Source: Deltaproteobacteria bacterium
GTDB taxonomy: Bacteria > Desulfobacterota > DSM-4660 > Desulfatiglandales > HGW-15
Assembly (NCBI GenBank): GCA_016929815.1
Contig: JAFGIC010000012.1
Coordinates: 1-9,960, forward strand
Direction of reading: 5' to 3'
DNA length: 9,960 bases
The stretch's first letter is position 1, and each line of letters begins with the position of its first letter. The position numbers were made by a program, and so were the translations under genes. This document shows positions 1-7,231 of this stretch, piece after piece. Under the pieces are notes generated by a model. That model was not told the origin of the DNA, ran no database searches, and worked only from the letters and a program-made list of their open reading frames with translations.

Positions 1-1887
1 GAACTGAAGAAGAGGCTCCTTGAAAAACCGGATTGCCTGCCCTATTGCGCGGACATCCCCAGGATGGAGATAACCGCAACCGGCGACAACCTGCGGATAA
101 CCCTCCAGGTGGACGCGGCGGCGGATACCGTCATCCCCCTCCCCGGCGGCCTGGACACCTGGCTCCCTGACCAGGTCCTCATTGAATCAGTTCCTGCAAA
201 GGGTATCATGAGGGACGGCAACGGCACTTTTCAACTCCTGGTGCAACAGGGGACACGGACCATTACCCTCATGGGCCGGATCACGGCGGTCAATGATTTT
301 CAGATCCCCCTTCCCCTGGCCCCGCGCAGGATAACATTCTCCGGCAATGGTTGGGATGTTCAGGGGATTGACAATGAAGGCAGGGCGGAATCAGGCATAA
401 AGCTTATCAGAAAGGAAAAGGCCTCTGCCGACAAGGGAGAGGCAGCGGAGAGAACAACCATACAGCCCTTTTTTCAGGTAGAGAGGATCATATCGCTCGG
501 TCTGGACTGGCAGGTGCGCACCAGGGTGACAAGGCTTACCTCCGAGAACGCCACGGCCATCCTATCCATACCGCTTATTGAAGGCGAGTCCGTTACAACC
601 GCGGGCATCAGGGTCGAGGACGGGACGGCACATATCCAGATAGCTCCTGATGCAAAGGAGATACGGTGGGATTCAACCCTTAAAAAGGAGGCCTCGCTTA
701 CCCTTAAGGCCCCGCCTTTTGTATCATGGACCGAGGTGTGGGCAGTGGAGGCAAGCGCCATATGGCACTGCGAATATTCAGGGGTACCTGTAATACACAA
801 AGAGGATGATGAAGGGTCCTATCGGCCCAAATGGCAGCCCTGGCCAGGGGAGGAGCTGACCATAGACATCACCAGGCCCCAGGCAATCCAGGGACAGGTG
901 GTTACTATCGACAGCGCCTCACTGTCCTACTCTCCCGGAGAACGCCTCACGAGTGCCACCCTGTCCATGAACATACGCACAAGCAAGGGCGGGCAGCATA
1001 AGGTCACCCTTCCTGAAGGCGCAAAGGTCCAGCACATATCCATCCAGGGGATTCAACAGCCCATTGCGGCCCAGGGCAGGGAGATAAGCCTGCCGCTTCA
1101 ACCAGGCTCCAACACCATGGACATAGGATGGAACCAGGCATCGGGTTCTTCCATACTGGTAAGGGCCTCTGAGATACGGATAGGTGACCAGGCGGTCAAT
1201 GCCGATGTCACCATAGAACTGCCGCGGAACCGCTGGGTATTGTGGACCTTCGGGCCGAGGATGGGGCCTGCGGTCCTCTTCTGGTCCTATCTTGTTGTAA
1301 TTGTAATCTTTGCCCTGGCCCTCGGCAGGGTCGGATGGACACCCCTGAAGACAAGGCACTGGCTCCTCCTGGGCCTGGGCCTGACGCAGGTGCATCCCCT
1401 TATTGCAATCATGATCGTGGGCTGGTTCCTTGCCCTGGGCCAGAGAAAGGAAAGGCCCATGCCTGAAGGCTGGTTTGCCTTTGATGCAACCCAGGTCTTC
1501 CTGGTGATGTGGACAATAGCGGCCCTGGTCGGGCTTTACATTGCGATCAAGCAGGGGCTCCTCGGTATCCCCGATATGCAGATATCCGGGAATGATTCAT
1601 CCGACTTCTATCTCCACTGGACCCAAGACAGGATAGGTGCCATGATGCCCCGTCCGGCTGTCCTTTCTCTCCACCTTATGGTCTTCAGGTTCCTGATGCT
1701 TGCCTGGGCGCTTTGGCTTGCCTGGTCCCTCATCAGGTGGCTCAGGTGGGGCTGGGAGTGCTTCCATGCGGGAGACGTGTGGCGCAGGTTCGGAAGAAAA
1801 GGCAGCAAAGACAAGGCCGATAATTCCATGGATAAATCGCCTACCCTGGCGTCTTATGATGACAGCGCCGACAAGGAGATGAAGTAA
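1..1887 (+). CDS. Large uncharacterised membrane protein, 3' part (5' end outside window)
   Basis: The frame is open from base 1 to a TAA at 1885-1887, so 628 residues are visible and the true start lies upstream; the ATG at 64 is internal. Numbering from base 1, residues 12-16 form a C-x3-C motif (Cys-Leu-Pro-Tyr-Cys). Residues of about 20-410 are soluble, rich in alternating hydrophobic and polar residues and therefore probably beta-sheet. About four to five hydrophobic segments follow, near residues 423-441, 453-479 (long enough for two spans), 498-521 and 554-580, and then a charged Lys/Asp/Ser tail. The likely picture is an extracytoplasmic beta-rich ectodomain anchored by a C-terminal membrane bundle. 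I recognise no catalytic motif and do not assign a function; the layout resembles long conserved hypothetical proteins of Proteobacteria. It converges on the radical SAM gene. That it is a real gene is near certain; its role is unknown. Confidence 0.9.
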   Translation, partial: ELKKRLLEKPDCLPYCADIPRMEITATGDNLRITLQVDAAADTVIPLPGGLDTWLPDQVLIESVPAKGIMRDGNGTFQLLVQQGTRTITLMGRITAVNDFQIPLPLAPRRITFSGNGWDVQGIDNEGRAESGIKLIRKEKASADKGEAAERTTIQPFFQVERIISLGLDWQVRTRVTRLTSENATAILSIPLIEGESVTTAGIRVEDGTAHIQIAPDAKEIRWDSTLKKEASLTLKAPPFVSWTEVWAVEASAIWHCEYSGVPVIHKEDDEGSYRPKWQPWPGEELTIDITRPQAIQGQVVTIDSASLSYSPGERLTSATLSMNIRTSKGGQHKVTLPEGAKVQHISIQGIQQPIAAQGREISLPLQPGSNTMDIGWNQASGSSILVRASEIRIGDQAVNADVTIELPRNRWVLWTFGPRMGPAVLFWSYLVVIVIFALALGRVGWTPLKTRHWLLLGLGLTQVHPLIAIMIVGWFLALGQRKERPMPEGWFAFDATQVFLVMWTIAALVGLYIAIKQGLLGIPDMQISGNDSSDFYLHWTQDRIGAMMPRPAVLSLHLMVFRFLMLAWALWLAWSLIRWLRWGWECFHAGDVWRRFGRKGSKDKADNSMDKSPTLASYDDSADKEMK

Positions 1888-1907
1888 ACCAACATTTGTT
1901 AACATCC

Positions 1908-1925
1908 CTGATGTCCGGGCATCAG
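1908..1925. terminator. Short hairpin in the convergent gap, weak terminator candidate
   Basis: CTGATG and CATCAG form a 6-bp perfect inverted repeat around a TCCGGG loop in the 58-base gap between two convergent stop codons. No T-run follows on either strand, so it is a poor intrinsic terminator. Position is the main argument for it. Confidence 0.2.
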
Positions 1926-1945
1926 ACAGATACAAGGGCATGTAA

Positions 1946-3310
1946 TCATGCAATCGCTTCCTGTCTTATCTCCCTTACCATCTGCCTGAGGCCCGGGACC
2001 TTCTGCCTCCTGTCTTCATCCCAGCAGGGAAGGATGGTATTGTTATGGAAGAGTGGTTCGGTTGAAATATCATAGGATGACGACTTTACCGCATCATCCC
2101 ACAGGGACGTATGGGGTATGGGCGAATACTCGGCAAGATAGGGGACAGCGCCGACAGCGCCGACAAACCTGATGGTGTCTTCAACGGATTTGATCGACTG
2201 GCCCGGAAGGCCCATCAGGACATAGGCCCCAATGTCCTGTCTTTTAAACCCTGCCTTTAAGAGATTATGAACTGCCCTCTCAAAATCACCCTCAGACACC
2301 TTGTTATCAAGGTTATTATGCCGATCTATGTCTGATGTTTCCAATCCGAGGCGGATCATACGGAACCCTGAGGCATAAAGAAGCCCGGCGATTTCCCGTG
2401 ATATCTCTTTGACATGAAGGGCATTGGGAGTATGAAACCTTATTTTTAATTGATCCCTGATGATGCCTTCCATCATTGGGGCTGCATATCCTTCTGATTT
2501 AACAAGCAGTGCATCATCATAGAATGCGAAATCGGAAATCCTGTATTCCCTGTTCCAGAACCTTATCTCTTCCCTCACCTCCAAGGGATCTCTCCGTGTA
2601 AATTCCGGATAAAGATAGCTGCTTGCGCAGTAGCGGCAGCGGTAAGGGCACCCTGTAGAAGTCATAATGCAGACATACCCGGGTTTGTTCAGGAGGTCAA
2701 AGGCAGGGTAAATGGGTGTTACATCATCCGCCGGGATTCGTGGGACCGGGATGTCGAACCCCTTTAAAAGGTTCAGGATAGAATCCATATCCGGGAGGAT
2801 CGTCTCGGTAGAGACATGATCCGCCCCGGAGCGCTTCTTTGCATGCCCCTCGCAGAGGCGTGCATATATGCCTCCCAGGATTACCGGTGTATGGGGATGT
2901 ATCTCCTTTGCAATGGAGATTGCCTCAACAACACCGGGATACCAGTATGTCATGAGGGATGTGACAAGGATGGCGGAGGGTGAGTGAATCCTTTGCAGCT
3001 CCTTGATAAACAGCTCTTTTGTGATGCCGTAACGGCTGTAGATCCTGTTTATGTGACTGAGGGCAGGCGGGGCCTGGATCGCCTGCCTCCAGTATTTCCC
3101 TGTCCCGTATCTGCGGCGGGTTGCATGATGAATGGAATTCCCGGTCACCATGTCCGGGTGATACACATCAAGGCAATCGATATAATGAACATCAAGCCCT
3201 AGCTTTTTCAGATAACCTGCGATATATAATAGCCCAAGGGGCTTTGACCAGAGGTCATAGGCCGCGAAGTCGTAGATCCAGGGGTTTATGAGTATGATGC
3301 TTGGGTTCAT
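1946..3310 (-). CDS. B12-binding domain / radical SAM protein, substrate unknown
   Basis: This 454-residue protein has the two-domain layout of cobalamin-dependent radical SAM enzymes. Residues of about 3-185 look like a B12-binding Rossmann-type domain: an N-terminal I-I-L-I-N-P strand, a P-L-G-L-L-Y-I-A-G-Y-L helix, and V-I-L-G-G near 143-147. I see no DxHxxG motif, so any cobalamin would not be held by that histidine. The radical SAM domain carries Cys221-x3-Cys225-x2-Cys228, which binds the 4Fe-4S cluster that cleaves S-adenosylmethionine, plus G-L-E-T-S at 322-326. Members methylate or rearrange unactivated carbons or build cofactors and lipids; nothing here identifies the substrate. The frame is open back to 3400, but the ATG at 3310 is chosen because the family's first strand starts there and longer forms run into dtd. 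No Shine-Dalgarno precedes it. It is monocistronic and divergent from dtd. Confidence 0.88.
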   Translation of the reverse strand: MNPSIILINPWIYDFAAYDLWSKPLGLLYIAGYLKKLGLDVHYIDCLDVYHPDMVTGNSIHHATRRRYGTGKYWRQAIQAPPALSHINRIYSRYGITKELFIKELQRIHSPSAILVTSLMTYWYPGVVEAISIAKEIHPHTPVILGGIYARLCEGHAKKRSGADHVSTETILPDMDSILNLLKGFDIPVPRIPADDVTPIYPAFDLLNKPGYVCIMTSTGCPYRCRYCASSYLYPEFTRRDPLEVREEIRFWNREYRISDFAFYDDALLVKSEGYAAPMMEGIIRDQLKIRFHTPNALHVKEISREIAGLLYASGFRMIRLGLETSDIDRHNNLDNKVSEGDFERAVHNLLKAGFKRQDIGAYVLMGLPGQSIKSVEDTIRFVGAVGAVPYLAEYSPIPHTSLWDDAVKSSSYDISTEPLFHNNTILPCWDEDRRQKVPGLRQMVREIRQEAIA

Positions 3311-3337
3311 TGACGTAAGATAGTAGGTTTTTATCGT
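3310..3337 (+). promoter_or_regulatory. Candidate promoter of dtd
   Basis: TTGACG (3310-3315, 5/6) and TATCGT (3332-3337, 4/6) are separated by 16 bases, a sigma-70-like arrangement. Transcription would start near 3344, leaving a leader of about 23 bases that contains the GAGGTG ribosome-binding site at 3355-3360. The -35 box abuts the start codon of the divergent radical SAM gene, and the two candidate promoters overlap face to face. Confidence 0.4.
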
Positions 3338-3345
3338 ATTGGCAA
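3317..3345 (-). promoter_or_regulatory. Candidate promoter of the radical SAM gene
   Basis: On the minus strand, TTGCCA (3340-3345) is followed after 17 bases by TATCTT (3317-3322). These match the sigma-70 boxes at 5/6 and 4/6. Only six bases, ACGTCA, lie between the -10 box and the ATG at 3310, so the transcript would begin at or next to the start codon. Confidence 0.4.
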
Positions 3346-3366
3346 CAGAGTAATGAGGTGTCAAAT

Positions 3367-3816
3367 ATGCGCGCAGTAGTACAGAGAGTAAAAAACGCAA
3401 GGGTTGATGTGGCCGGCCAGACAGTCGGTGGAATCGGACAGGGGCTCCTGGTCTTCCTCGGCGTGGGCGAAGATGACTCTGAAAGGGACGCAGAATACCT
3501 GGCTGACAAGATCGCCAATCTGAGGATCTTCCCGGATGAGAATGACCTCATGAACCTGTCCATTATTGATATCGGCGGCAGCGCCCTTGTGGTCTCGCAG
3601 TTCACCCTGTGGGGCGACTGCAGGAAGGGCAGAAGGCCCTCCTTTGCAAAGGCAGCAAGGCCTGATACGGCAAGGGGGCTGTATGAACATTTTATAAACC
3701 TCCTTCAGGTAAAGGGCCTCAAGGTTGCCACCGGCAGGTTCCAGGAGATGATGGATGTGCACATATTGAACGACGGCCCTGTCACAATTATGATTGACAG
3801 CATGAAGACTTTTTAA
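3367..3816 (+). CDS. dtd: D-aminoacyl-tRNA deacylase (D-Tyr-tRNA deacylase)
   Basis: Dtd hydrolyses D-amino acids, and glycine mischarged on tRNA-Ala, off tRNA in the cytoplasm; it is a homodimeric quality-control enzyme. The 149-residue length matches the family almost exactly. It opens with the typical M-R-A-V-V-Q-R-V. It carries the S-Q-F-T-L motif (Ser77-Leu81, with the active-site Thr80) and the cross-subunit Gly-cisPro motif within N-D-G-P-V-T at 135-140. The ATG at 3367 is chosen over the in-frame GTG at 3358 because family members start at M-R-A-V-V and because GAGGTG at 3355-3360 sits six bases upstream; that GTG is part of this ribosome-binding site. The stop lies three bases from the stop of the convergent cyclase gene, leaving no room for a conventional terminator. 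Confidence 0.96.
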   Translation: MRAVVQRVKNARVDVAGQTVGGIGQGLLVFLGVGEDDSERDAEYLADKIANLRIFPDENDLMNLSIIDIGGSALVVSQFTLWGDCRKGRRPSFAKAARPDTARGLYEHFINLLQVKGLKVATGRFQEMMDVHILNDGPVTIMIDSMKTF

Positions 3817-3819
3817 TTC

Positions 3820-6228
3820 TTATTTCCTCGTCATCCTGAACACGCCATCCCACTTTTGTCCTGGGGCAACAGGCGGGTTCTTTTTAAAGGCCATGCATCT
3901 CCTGATATAGACCTCTGACGGGTTTGTTGCCGCCTCCGGTATTCTTTCAATCTTATAGGACTCCCTGAAATATTTTATCGCTTCATCCCACTGCATCCTG
4001 CGATAATAATGGATCCCCATGTCAAATATGTCAAAAAGCCGTTTTTCCTGAGTTGTGAGCCCTCCTTTCATGGCGCAGAGTTCATAGATCTTAACCGGTT
4101 CGGACTTCCCCACAACCGTTATATTATCAATAAATCGGGCCTCAACCATATCCATGGCCCTCTCTTTTTCGCCTTTTTCATTGATGTACTCCGTGTTCAG
4201 GGCGAATTCGCTTACGCATGTATAAATGCCGAACTGCTTGGCGCCTGCCTCCAGCCTTGCAGCCAGGTTCACAGCGTCACCCATCATAGTGTAATTCATG
4301 CGCATTGAGCTGCCCATGTTCCCGACAACAATCTCACCGCTGTTGATGCCGATGCGCATCATCATTTCATGCACAACACCCGGCCATTTATCACCGGGCA
4401 CCCATTCTTCAGGCGGCGCCTTTTTAATGTTTCTCTCTGGCGCTCCAGGCAGCAGTTTTTCAGACCTCCATTTCTCCCTGAGATTAAGAAGCGTGCTCTG
4501 CATGGTGACAGCCACCCTGCACGCCCGCAGGGGGTGATCGGGTATATGCATCGGCGCCCCGAAAAAGGCTATGATGGCATCCCCCTCATATTTATCAAGT
4601 GTGCCTCTCTCCCTGATGATAATATCCGTCATGGCAGAAAGATACTCATTAAGGAGCTCAACCAGTTGATGGGCTGTCAGCTTCTCCGAAAATACGGAAA
4701 AACCCTGTATGTCGGTAAAATAGGCCGTGAGCATCCTTGCCTCTCCGCCCAGCTCAGGCATCGTGTTGCTGGCTACCATGTCCTGTATAAGTTCCGGAGA
4801 GAGGTAGCTCGAGAAGGTGGAGTGGAGAAACCGCTTGCTCTTTTCTTCCACCAGGTATCGATAGGCTGTCAGTGAAATGTAAGTAAGGACTATGGTAAGA
4901 AGGGGATAGACCATGTTTACCCAGAGTCCATATTGGGAAAAAAGCCACCTGCTCCCCAGAATATAGACAACGACCAGGCCCGCGGTGAAGCACAATCCCA
5001 TTATAGCGCCGGAACGCGGGACTATAATGCCAATCAGCGCCCCCAGGATGATGATGACCAGGATATCATATGCCTTTTCATATTCGGGTTTACTGATAAA
5101 ATCATTTCTTAGGATATTATCGACAACAGTGGCATGCACCTCCATGCCCGGATATTCCCCGCTGAAGGGGGTGTTTCTTAGGTCATGGGCGCCCGTGGCA
5201 ATGGACCCCACTATAACCAGTTTATCCCTGAAGGAACCTTTCTGAAACTGATCATTAAGGATCTTGGTTATGGAATACCTCGGAAATAATGTCCCTGGCT
5301 CTCCAAGGTAGTTAATAAGCAATTTTCCGGATTCATCAGTAGGGACAAACGTATCGCCAACCTCAATGCCCTGTATCCCATATTCAGCAACCCTTAATAT
5401 CAGATTCGGTTTGTCCAGGTATTGCCATGCGCATTGAACGGAAAATGGGGTAAAAATATCCTCACCCAATCTTATTGCAAGGGGAGAATTCCGGACAACC
5501 CCATCATCCGAAGTCTCTTCATTAATGAATCCTGAAGATGCGGCGACCTGACTGAACATCTCCAGATTTACTTCCGGAGCATAATAATCCTTTGTCTTAA
5601 AAAATGGGTCGTAATCAGTGGTCTTCTTTTCATATTGAATATTTGTATAAAGAGAACCTTTTATCGTTGCAATACGGCTATTGATCTCCTCCTGATCTAT
5701 TTCATAACCAAGGGCCTCTTTTGATGAATAAAAATAATAGGAGAGTATAATCCTGGCCTTTGACTCACTGATGGCCTCTGCAAGCGCAAGATCATTGTCC
5801 GCCTTGACTTTATTTTTTTCAATAAATGCCTGCAGACCCTGGCTCCGGATGTCTAATGCCCTGATCTCCTCATCCAGAGAATTTAAAAACTCCAGATTGC
5901 TGTTATTATCCGGCTCTGTAAAAAATATATCAAAGGCGATAACCTTTGCCCCGTCATCGGAGAGCTTTTTGATCAGATCGGCTATTTTATTGCGGGGCCA
6001 TGGCCACCTGCCTTCTTTATCAAGACTCTCCTCATCAATGACAGCGGTTACTATTGCCGGGGATGGCGTTTTATGCCCCCGCCATTTAAACCTTAAATCA
6101 AAAGTCTTTAATTCTATCATGTCAAGGAATGTGACGCCTGTAATGAAAAGGACAATTACAAACAGGATAACAAAGACGCTTATCGAAACAAAATTAGGAG
6201 ACAGGAATAATTTTAGAAATTTTCTCAT
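3820..6228 (-). CDS. CHASE2-domain class III adenylate cyclase, membrane-bound
   Basis: This 802-residue protein has the order: short cytoplasmic N-terminus; transmembrane helix about 13-36; extracytoplasmic CHASE2 sensor about 37-380 (P-S-P-A-I-V near 55, G-R-W-P-W-P-R near 73, V-I-V-G-S near 338, P-G-M-E-V-H-A near 360); three helices at about 387-404, 407-427 and 435-456; class III cyclase domain about 496-715; one TPR-like helix pair near 733-760. Metal-binding Asp506 (F-T-D-I-Q-G-F) and Asp550 (K-Y-E-G-D) are present. So are Lys546 and Thr647, the Lys/Thr pair typical of class IIIb adenylate cyclases, and transition-state Asn654 and Arg658 (V-N-L-A-A-R-L). It should therefore make cAMP in response to an unknown periplasmic signal. 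About 30 residues (590-620, Pro/Lys/Trp-rich) are inserted inside the catalytic domain. Cyclase specificity is inferred from these residues. The 5' half looks AT-richer than neighbouring genes. The start follows a GGAG ribosome-binding site eight bases away. Confidence 0.94.
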   Translation of the reverse strand: MRKFLKLFLSPNFVSISVFVILFVIVLFITGVTFLDMIELKTFDLRFKWRGHKTPSPAIVTAVIDEESLDKEGRWPWPRNKIADLIKKLSDDGAKVIAFDIFFTEPDNNSNLEFLNSLDEEIRALDIRSQGLQAFIEKNKVKADNDLALAEAISESKARIILSYYFYSSKEALGYEIDQEEINSRIATIKGSLYTNIQYEKKTTDYDPFFKTKDYYAPEVNLEMFSQVAASSGFINEETSDDGVVRNSPLAIRLGEDIFTPFSVQCAWQYLDKPNLILRVAEYGIQGIEVGDTFVPTDESGKLLINYLGEPGTLFPRYSITKILNDQFQKGSFRDKLVIVGSIATGAHDLRNTPFSGEYPGMEVHATVVDNILRNDFISKPEYEKAYDILVIIILGALIGIIVPRSGAIMGLCFTAGLVVVYILGSRWLFSQYGLWVNMVYPLLTIVLTYISLTAYRYLVEEKSKRFLHSTFSSYLSPELIQDMVASNTMPELGGEARMLTAYFTDIQGFSVFSEKLTAHQLVELLNEYLSAMTDIIIRERGTLDKYEGDAIIAFFGAPMHIPDHPLRACRVAVTMQSTLLNLREKWRSEKLLPGAPERNIKKAPPEEWVPGDKWPGVVHEMMMRIGINSGEIVVGNMGSSMRMNYTMMGDAVNLAARLEAGAKQFGIYTCVSEFALNTEYINEKGEKERAMDMVEARFIDNITVVGKSEPVKIYELCAMKGGLTTQEKRLFDIFDMGIHYYRRMQWDEAIKYFRESYKIERIPEAATNPSEVYIRRCMAFKKNPPVAPGQKWDGVFRMTRK

Positions 6229-6233
6229 AATTA

Positions 6234-6248
6234 TATCTCCAGGAGATA
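6234..6248 (-). promoter_or_regulatory. Palindrome over the cyclase ribosome-binding site
   Basis: TATCTCC-A-GGAGATA is a perfect 7-bp inverted repeat with a one-base centre. On the minus strand its second arm holds the GGAG Shine-Dalgarno sequence, eight bases before the cyclase ATG at 6228. A one-base loop cannot fold into a normal hairpin. A dimeric repressor site, or a purely incidental complement of the Shine-Dalgarno sequence, are the alternatives. Confidence 0.35.
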
Positions 6249-6286
6249 AAAGGACTTTAAACCCCCATCATGTTGTGAAATCTATT

Positions 6287-6314
6287 TTTATACTACATGT
6301 TTAAAGGGGCTCAA
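6287..6314 (-). promoter_or_regulatory. Candidate promoter of the cyclase gene
   Basis: On the minus strand TTGAGC (6309-6314, 4/6) and TATAAA (6287-6292, 5/6) are 16 bases apart, which would give a leader of about 50 bases. An 8-bp inverted repeat, CTTTAAAC (6255-6262) and GTTTAAAG (6299-6306), flanks the -10 box. This may be an operator or only AT-rich chance. Confidence 0.35.
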
Positions 6315-6347
6315 GTCAATATTACATGAAACAGGAAGTGATTTAGA

Positions 6348-6397
6348 TTGACACTCATAATTATTTGATGAAACTTATGGGAAGTGTGTTATATAAT
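6348..6397 (+). promoter_or_regulatory. Possible promoter elements for thiD-thiC
   Basis: A perfect TTGACA (6348-6353) and a perfect TATAAT (6392-6397) both occur upstream of thiD. They are 38 bases apart, so they cannot be one promoter. TATAAT has only a poor -35 (TGAAAC, 6369-6374) at 17 bases; TTGACA has no good -10 at 16-18 bases. Transcription from the TATAAT box would start near 6404, giving a leader of about 36 bases, too short for a TPP riboswitch. The rest of the 211-base intergenic region (6229-6439) shows no small open frame or RNA gene. Confidence 0.3.
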
Positions 6398-6439
6398 TTG
6401 GATGATATCTCTGCGAAGGGGAAGATTCATAATAACAGC

Positions 6440-7210
6440 ATGAAATACATATTGACTATAGCAGGGTCCGATTCATGCGGGGGCGCCGGCATTCAGGCGG
6501 ATATCAAGGCAATAACCGGTCTGGGGTGCCATGCCCTGACGGCAATAACAGCCGTCACGGCGCAGAATTCCAGGGGCGTCTCGGGGATTCATGAGATCCC
6601 CTCTGAATTCATCGCCATGCAGATAGAGACTGTTGCAAGGGATATCCTTCCGGATGCCGTCAAGATAGGCATGCTTTCATCCGCCCCGGTGATTGAGACA
6701 GTGGCAGGAATCATAAAAACCCATGGGCTTAAAAATATAGTTCTTGATCCTGTCATGAAGGCGTCCACCGGACGCGACCTGATACAGGCATCGTCAATAT
6801 CACTGCTCAAGGAGATGCTGCTGCCCCTTGCAGATGTAATAACACCCAACCTCGATGAGGCGGAAATACTTGCAGGCGGCAGGGTCAAAACACCGGCAGA
6901 TATGGAACGGGCGGCCCTGGAATTGAAAAAAATGGGACCGCTCGTTGTTATTACAGGCGGACATCTTGCGGGGAACTGCATGGATCTTTTATATGACGGA
7001 AGAGACTTTCACAGGTTCCATGGAGAAAGGATTGTCACTGAGACCACCCATGGCACAGGCTGCGTATTTTCATCATCCCTTGCTTGCTTCCTGGCAATGG
7101 GCAATAATATCGTCGATGCAACGGGCCTTGCCCATGAATTTACAAGACGCGCCATTGAAAACGGTTATTCCTGCGGAAAGGGGCCGGGGACGGTTTCACC
7201 ATTTAATTAA
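6440..7210 (+). CDS. thiD: Hydroxymethylpyrimidine/phosphomethylpyrimidine kinase
   Basis: ThiD phosphorylates hydroxymethylpyrimidine phosphate (from ThiC), and can also phosphorylate free hydroxymethylpyrimidine, giving the pyrimidine diphosphate that thiamine-phosphate synthase joins to the thiazole. The 256-residue ribokinase-fold protein has the hallmark A-G-S-D-S-C-G-G-A-G-I-Q-A-D at 8-21, T-A-Q-N-S at 40-44, L-D-P-V-M at 102-106, P-N-L-D-E-A at 136-141, and the anion-hole/catalytic H-G-T-G-C with Cys208. The frame is open to a TTG at 6365 with ATG codons at 6368 and 6377. The ATG at 6440 is chosen because the family's first strand, K-Y-I-L-T-I-A-G-S-D, begins there; the extra 25 residues of longer forms match nothing familiar. 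Ribosome-binding support at 6440 is weak: GAAGGGG ends about 20 bases upstream. It is first in an operon with thiC, 21 bases away. Confidence 0.95.
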   Translation: MKYILTIAGSDSCGGAGIQADIKAITGLGCHALTAITAVTAQNSRGVSGIHEIPSEFIAMQIETVARDILPDAVKIGMLSSAPVIETVAGIIKTHGLKNIVLDPVMKASTGRDLIQASSISLLKEMLLPLADVITPNLDEAEILAGGRVKTPADMERAALELKKMGPLVVITGGHLAGNCMDLLYDGRDFHRFHGERIVTETTHGTGCVFSSSLACFLAMGNNIVDATGLAHEFTRRAIENGYSCGKGPGTVSPFN

Positions 7211-7231
7211 AAGTAAAGGATATTAGACGAG

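Noticed and set aside
919..1395. 158-residue open frame on the minus strand inside the membrane-protein gene
   Set aside because: It has no recognisable domain and a composition typical of the reverse complement of a GC-rich gene; the plus-strand frame is clearly coding.
3311..3400. Radical SAM gene starting at 3400
   Set aside because: It would overlap the first codons of dtd and add a 30-residue tail unlike the family; the ATG at 3310 fits the fold.
6398..6425. TPP riboswitch-like 3' end (GGATGAT followed by GCGAAGGGGAAG) just ahead of thiD
   Set aside because: The bases meant to form P5 do not pair, no CTGAGA is present upstream, and no complementary P1 strand was found. Resemblance to the 3' edge alone is not enough.
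6365..6439. N-terminal extension of ThiD from TTG 6365 or ATG 6368/6377
   Set aside because: The 25 extra residues match nothing in ThiD, which starts at the first beta strand; the perfect TATAAT at 6392-6397 also lies in this stretch.
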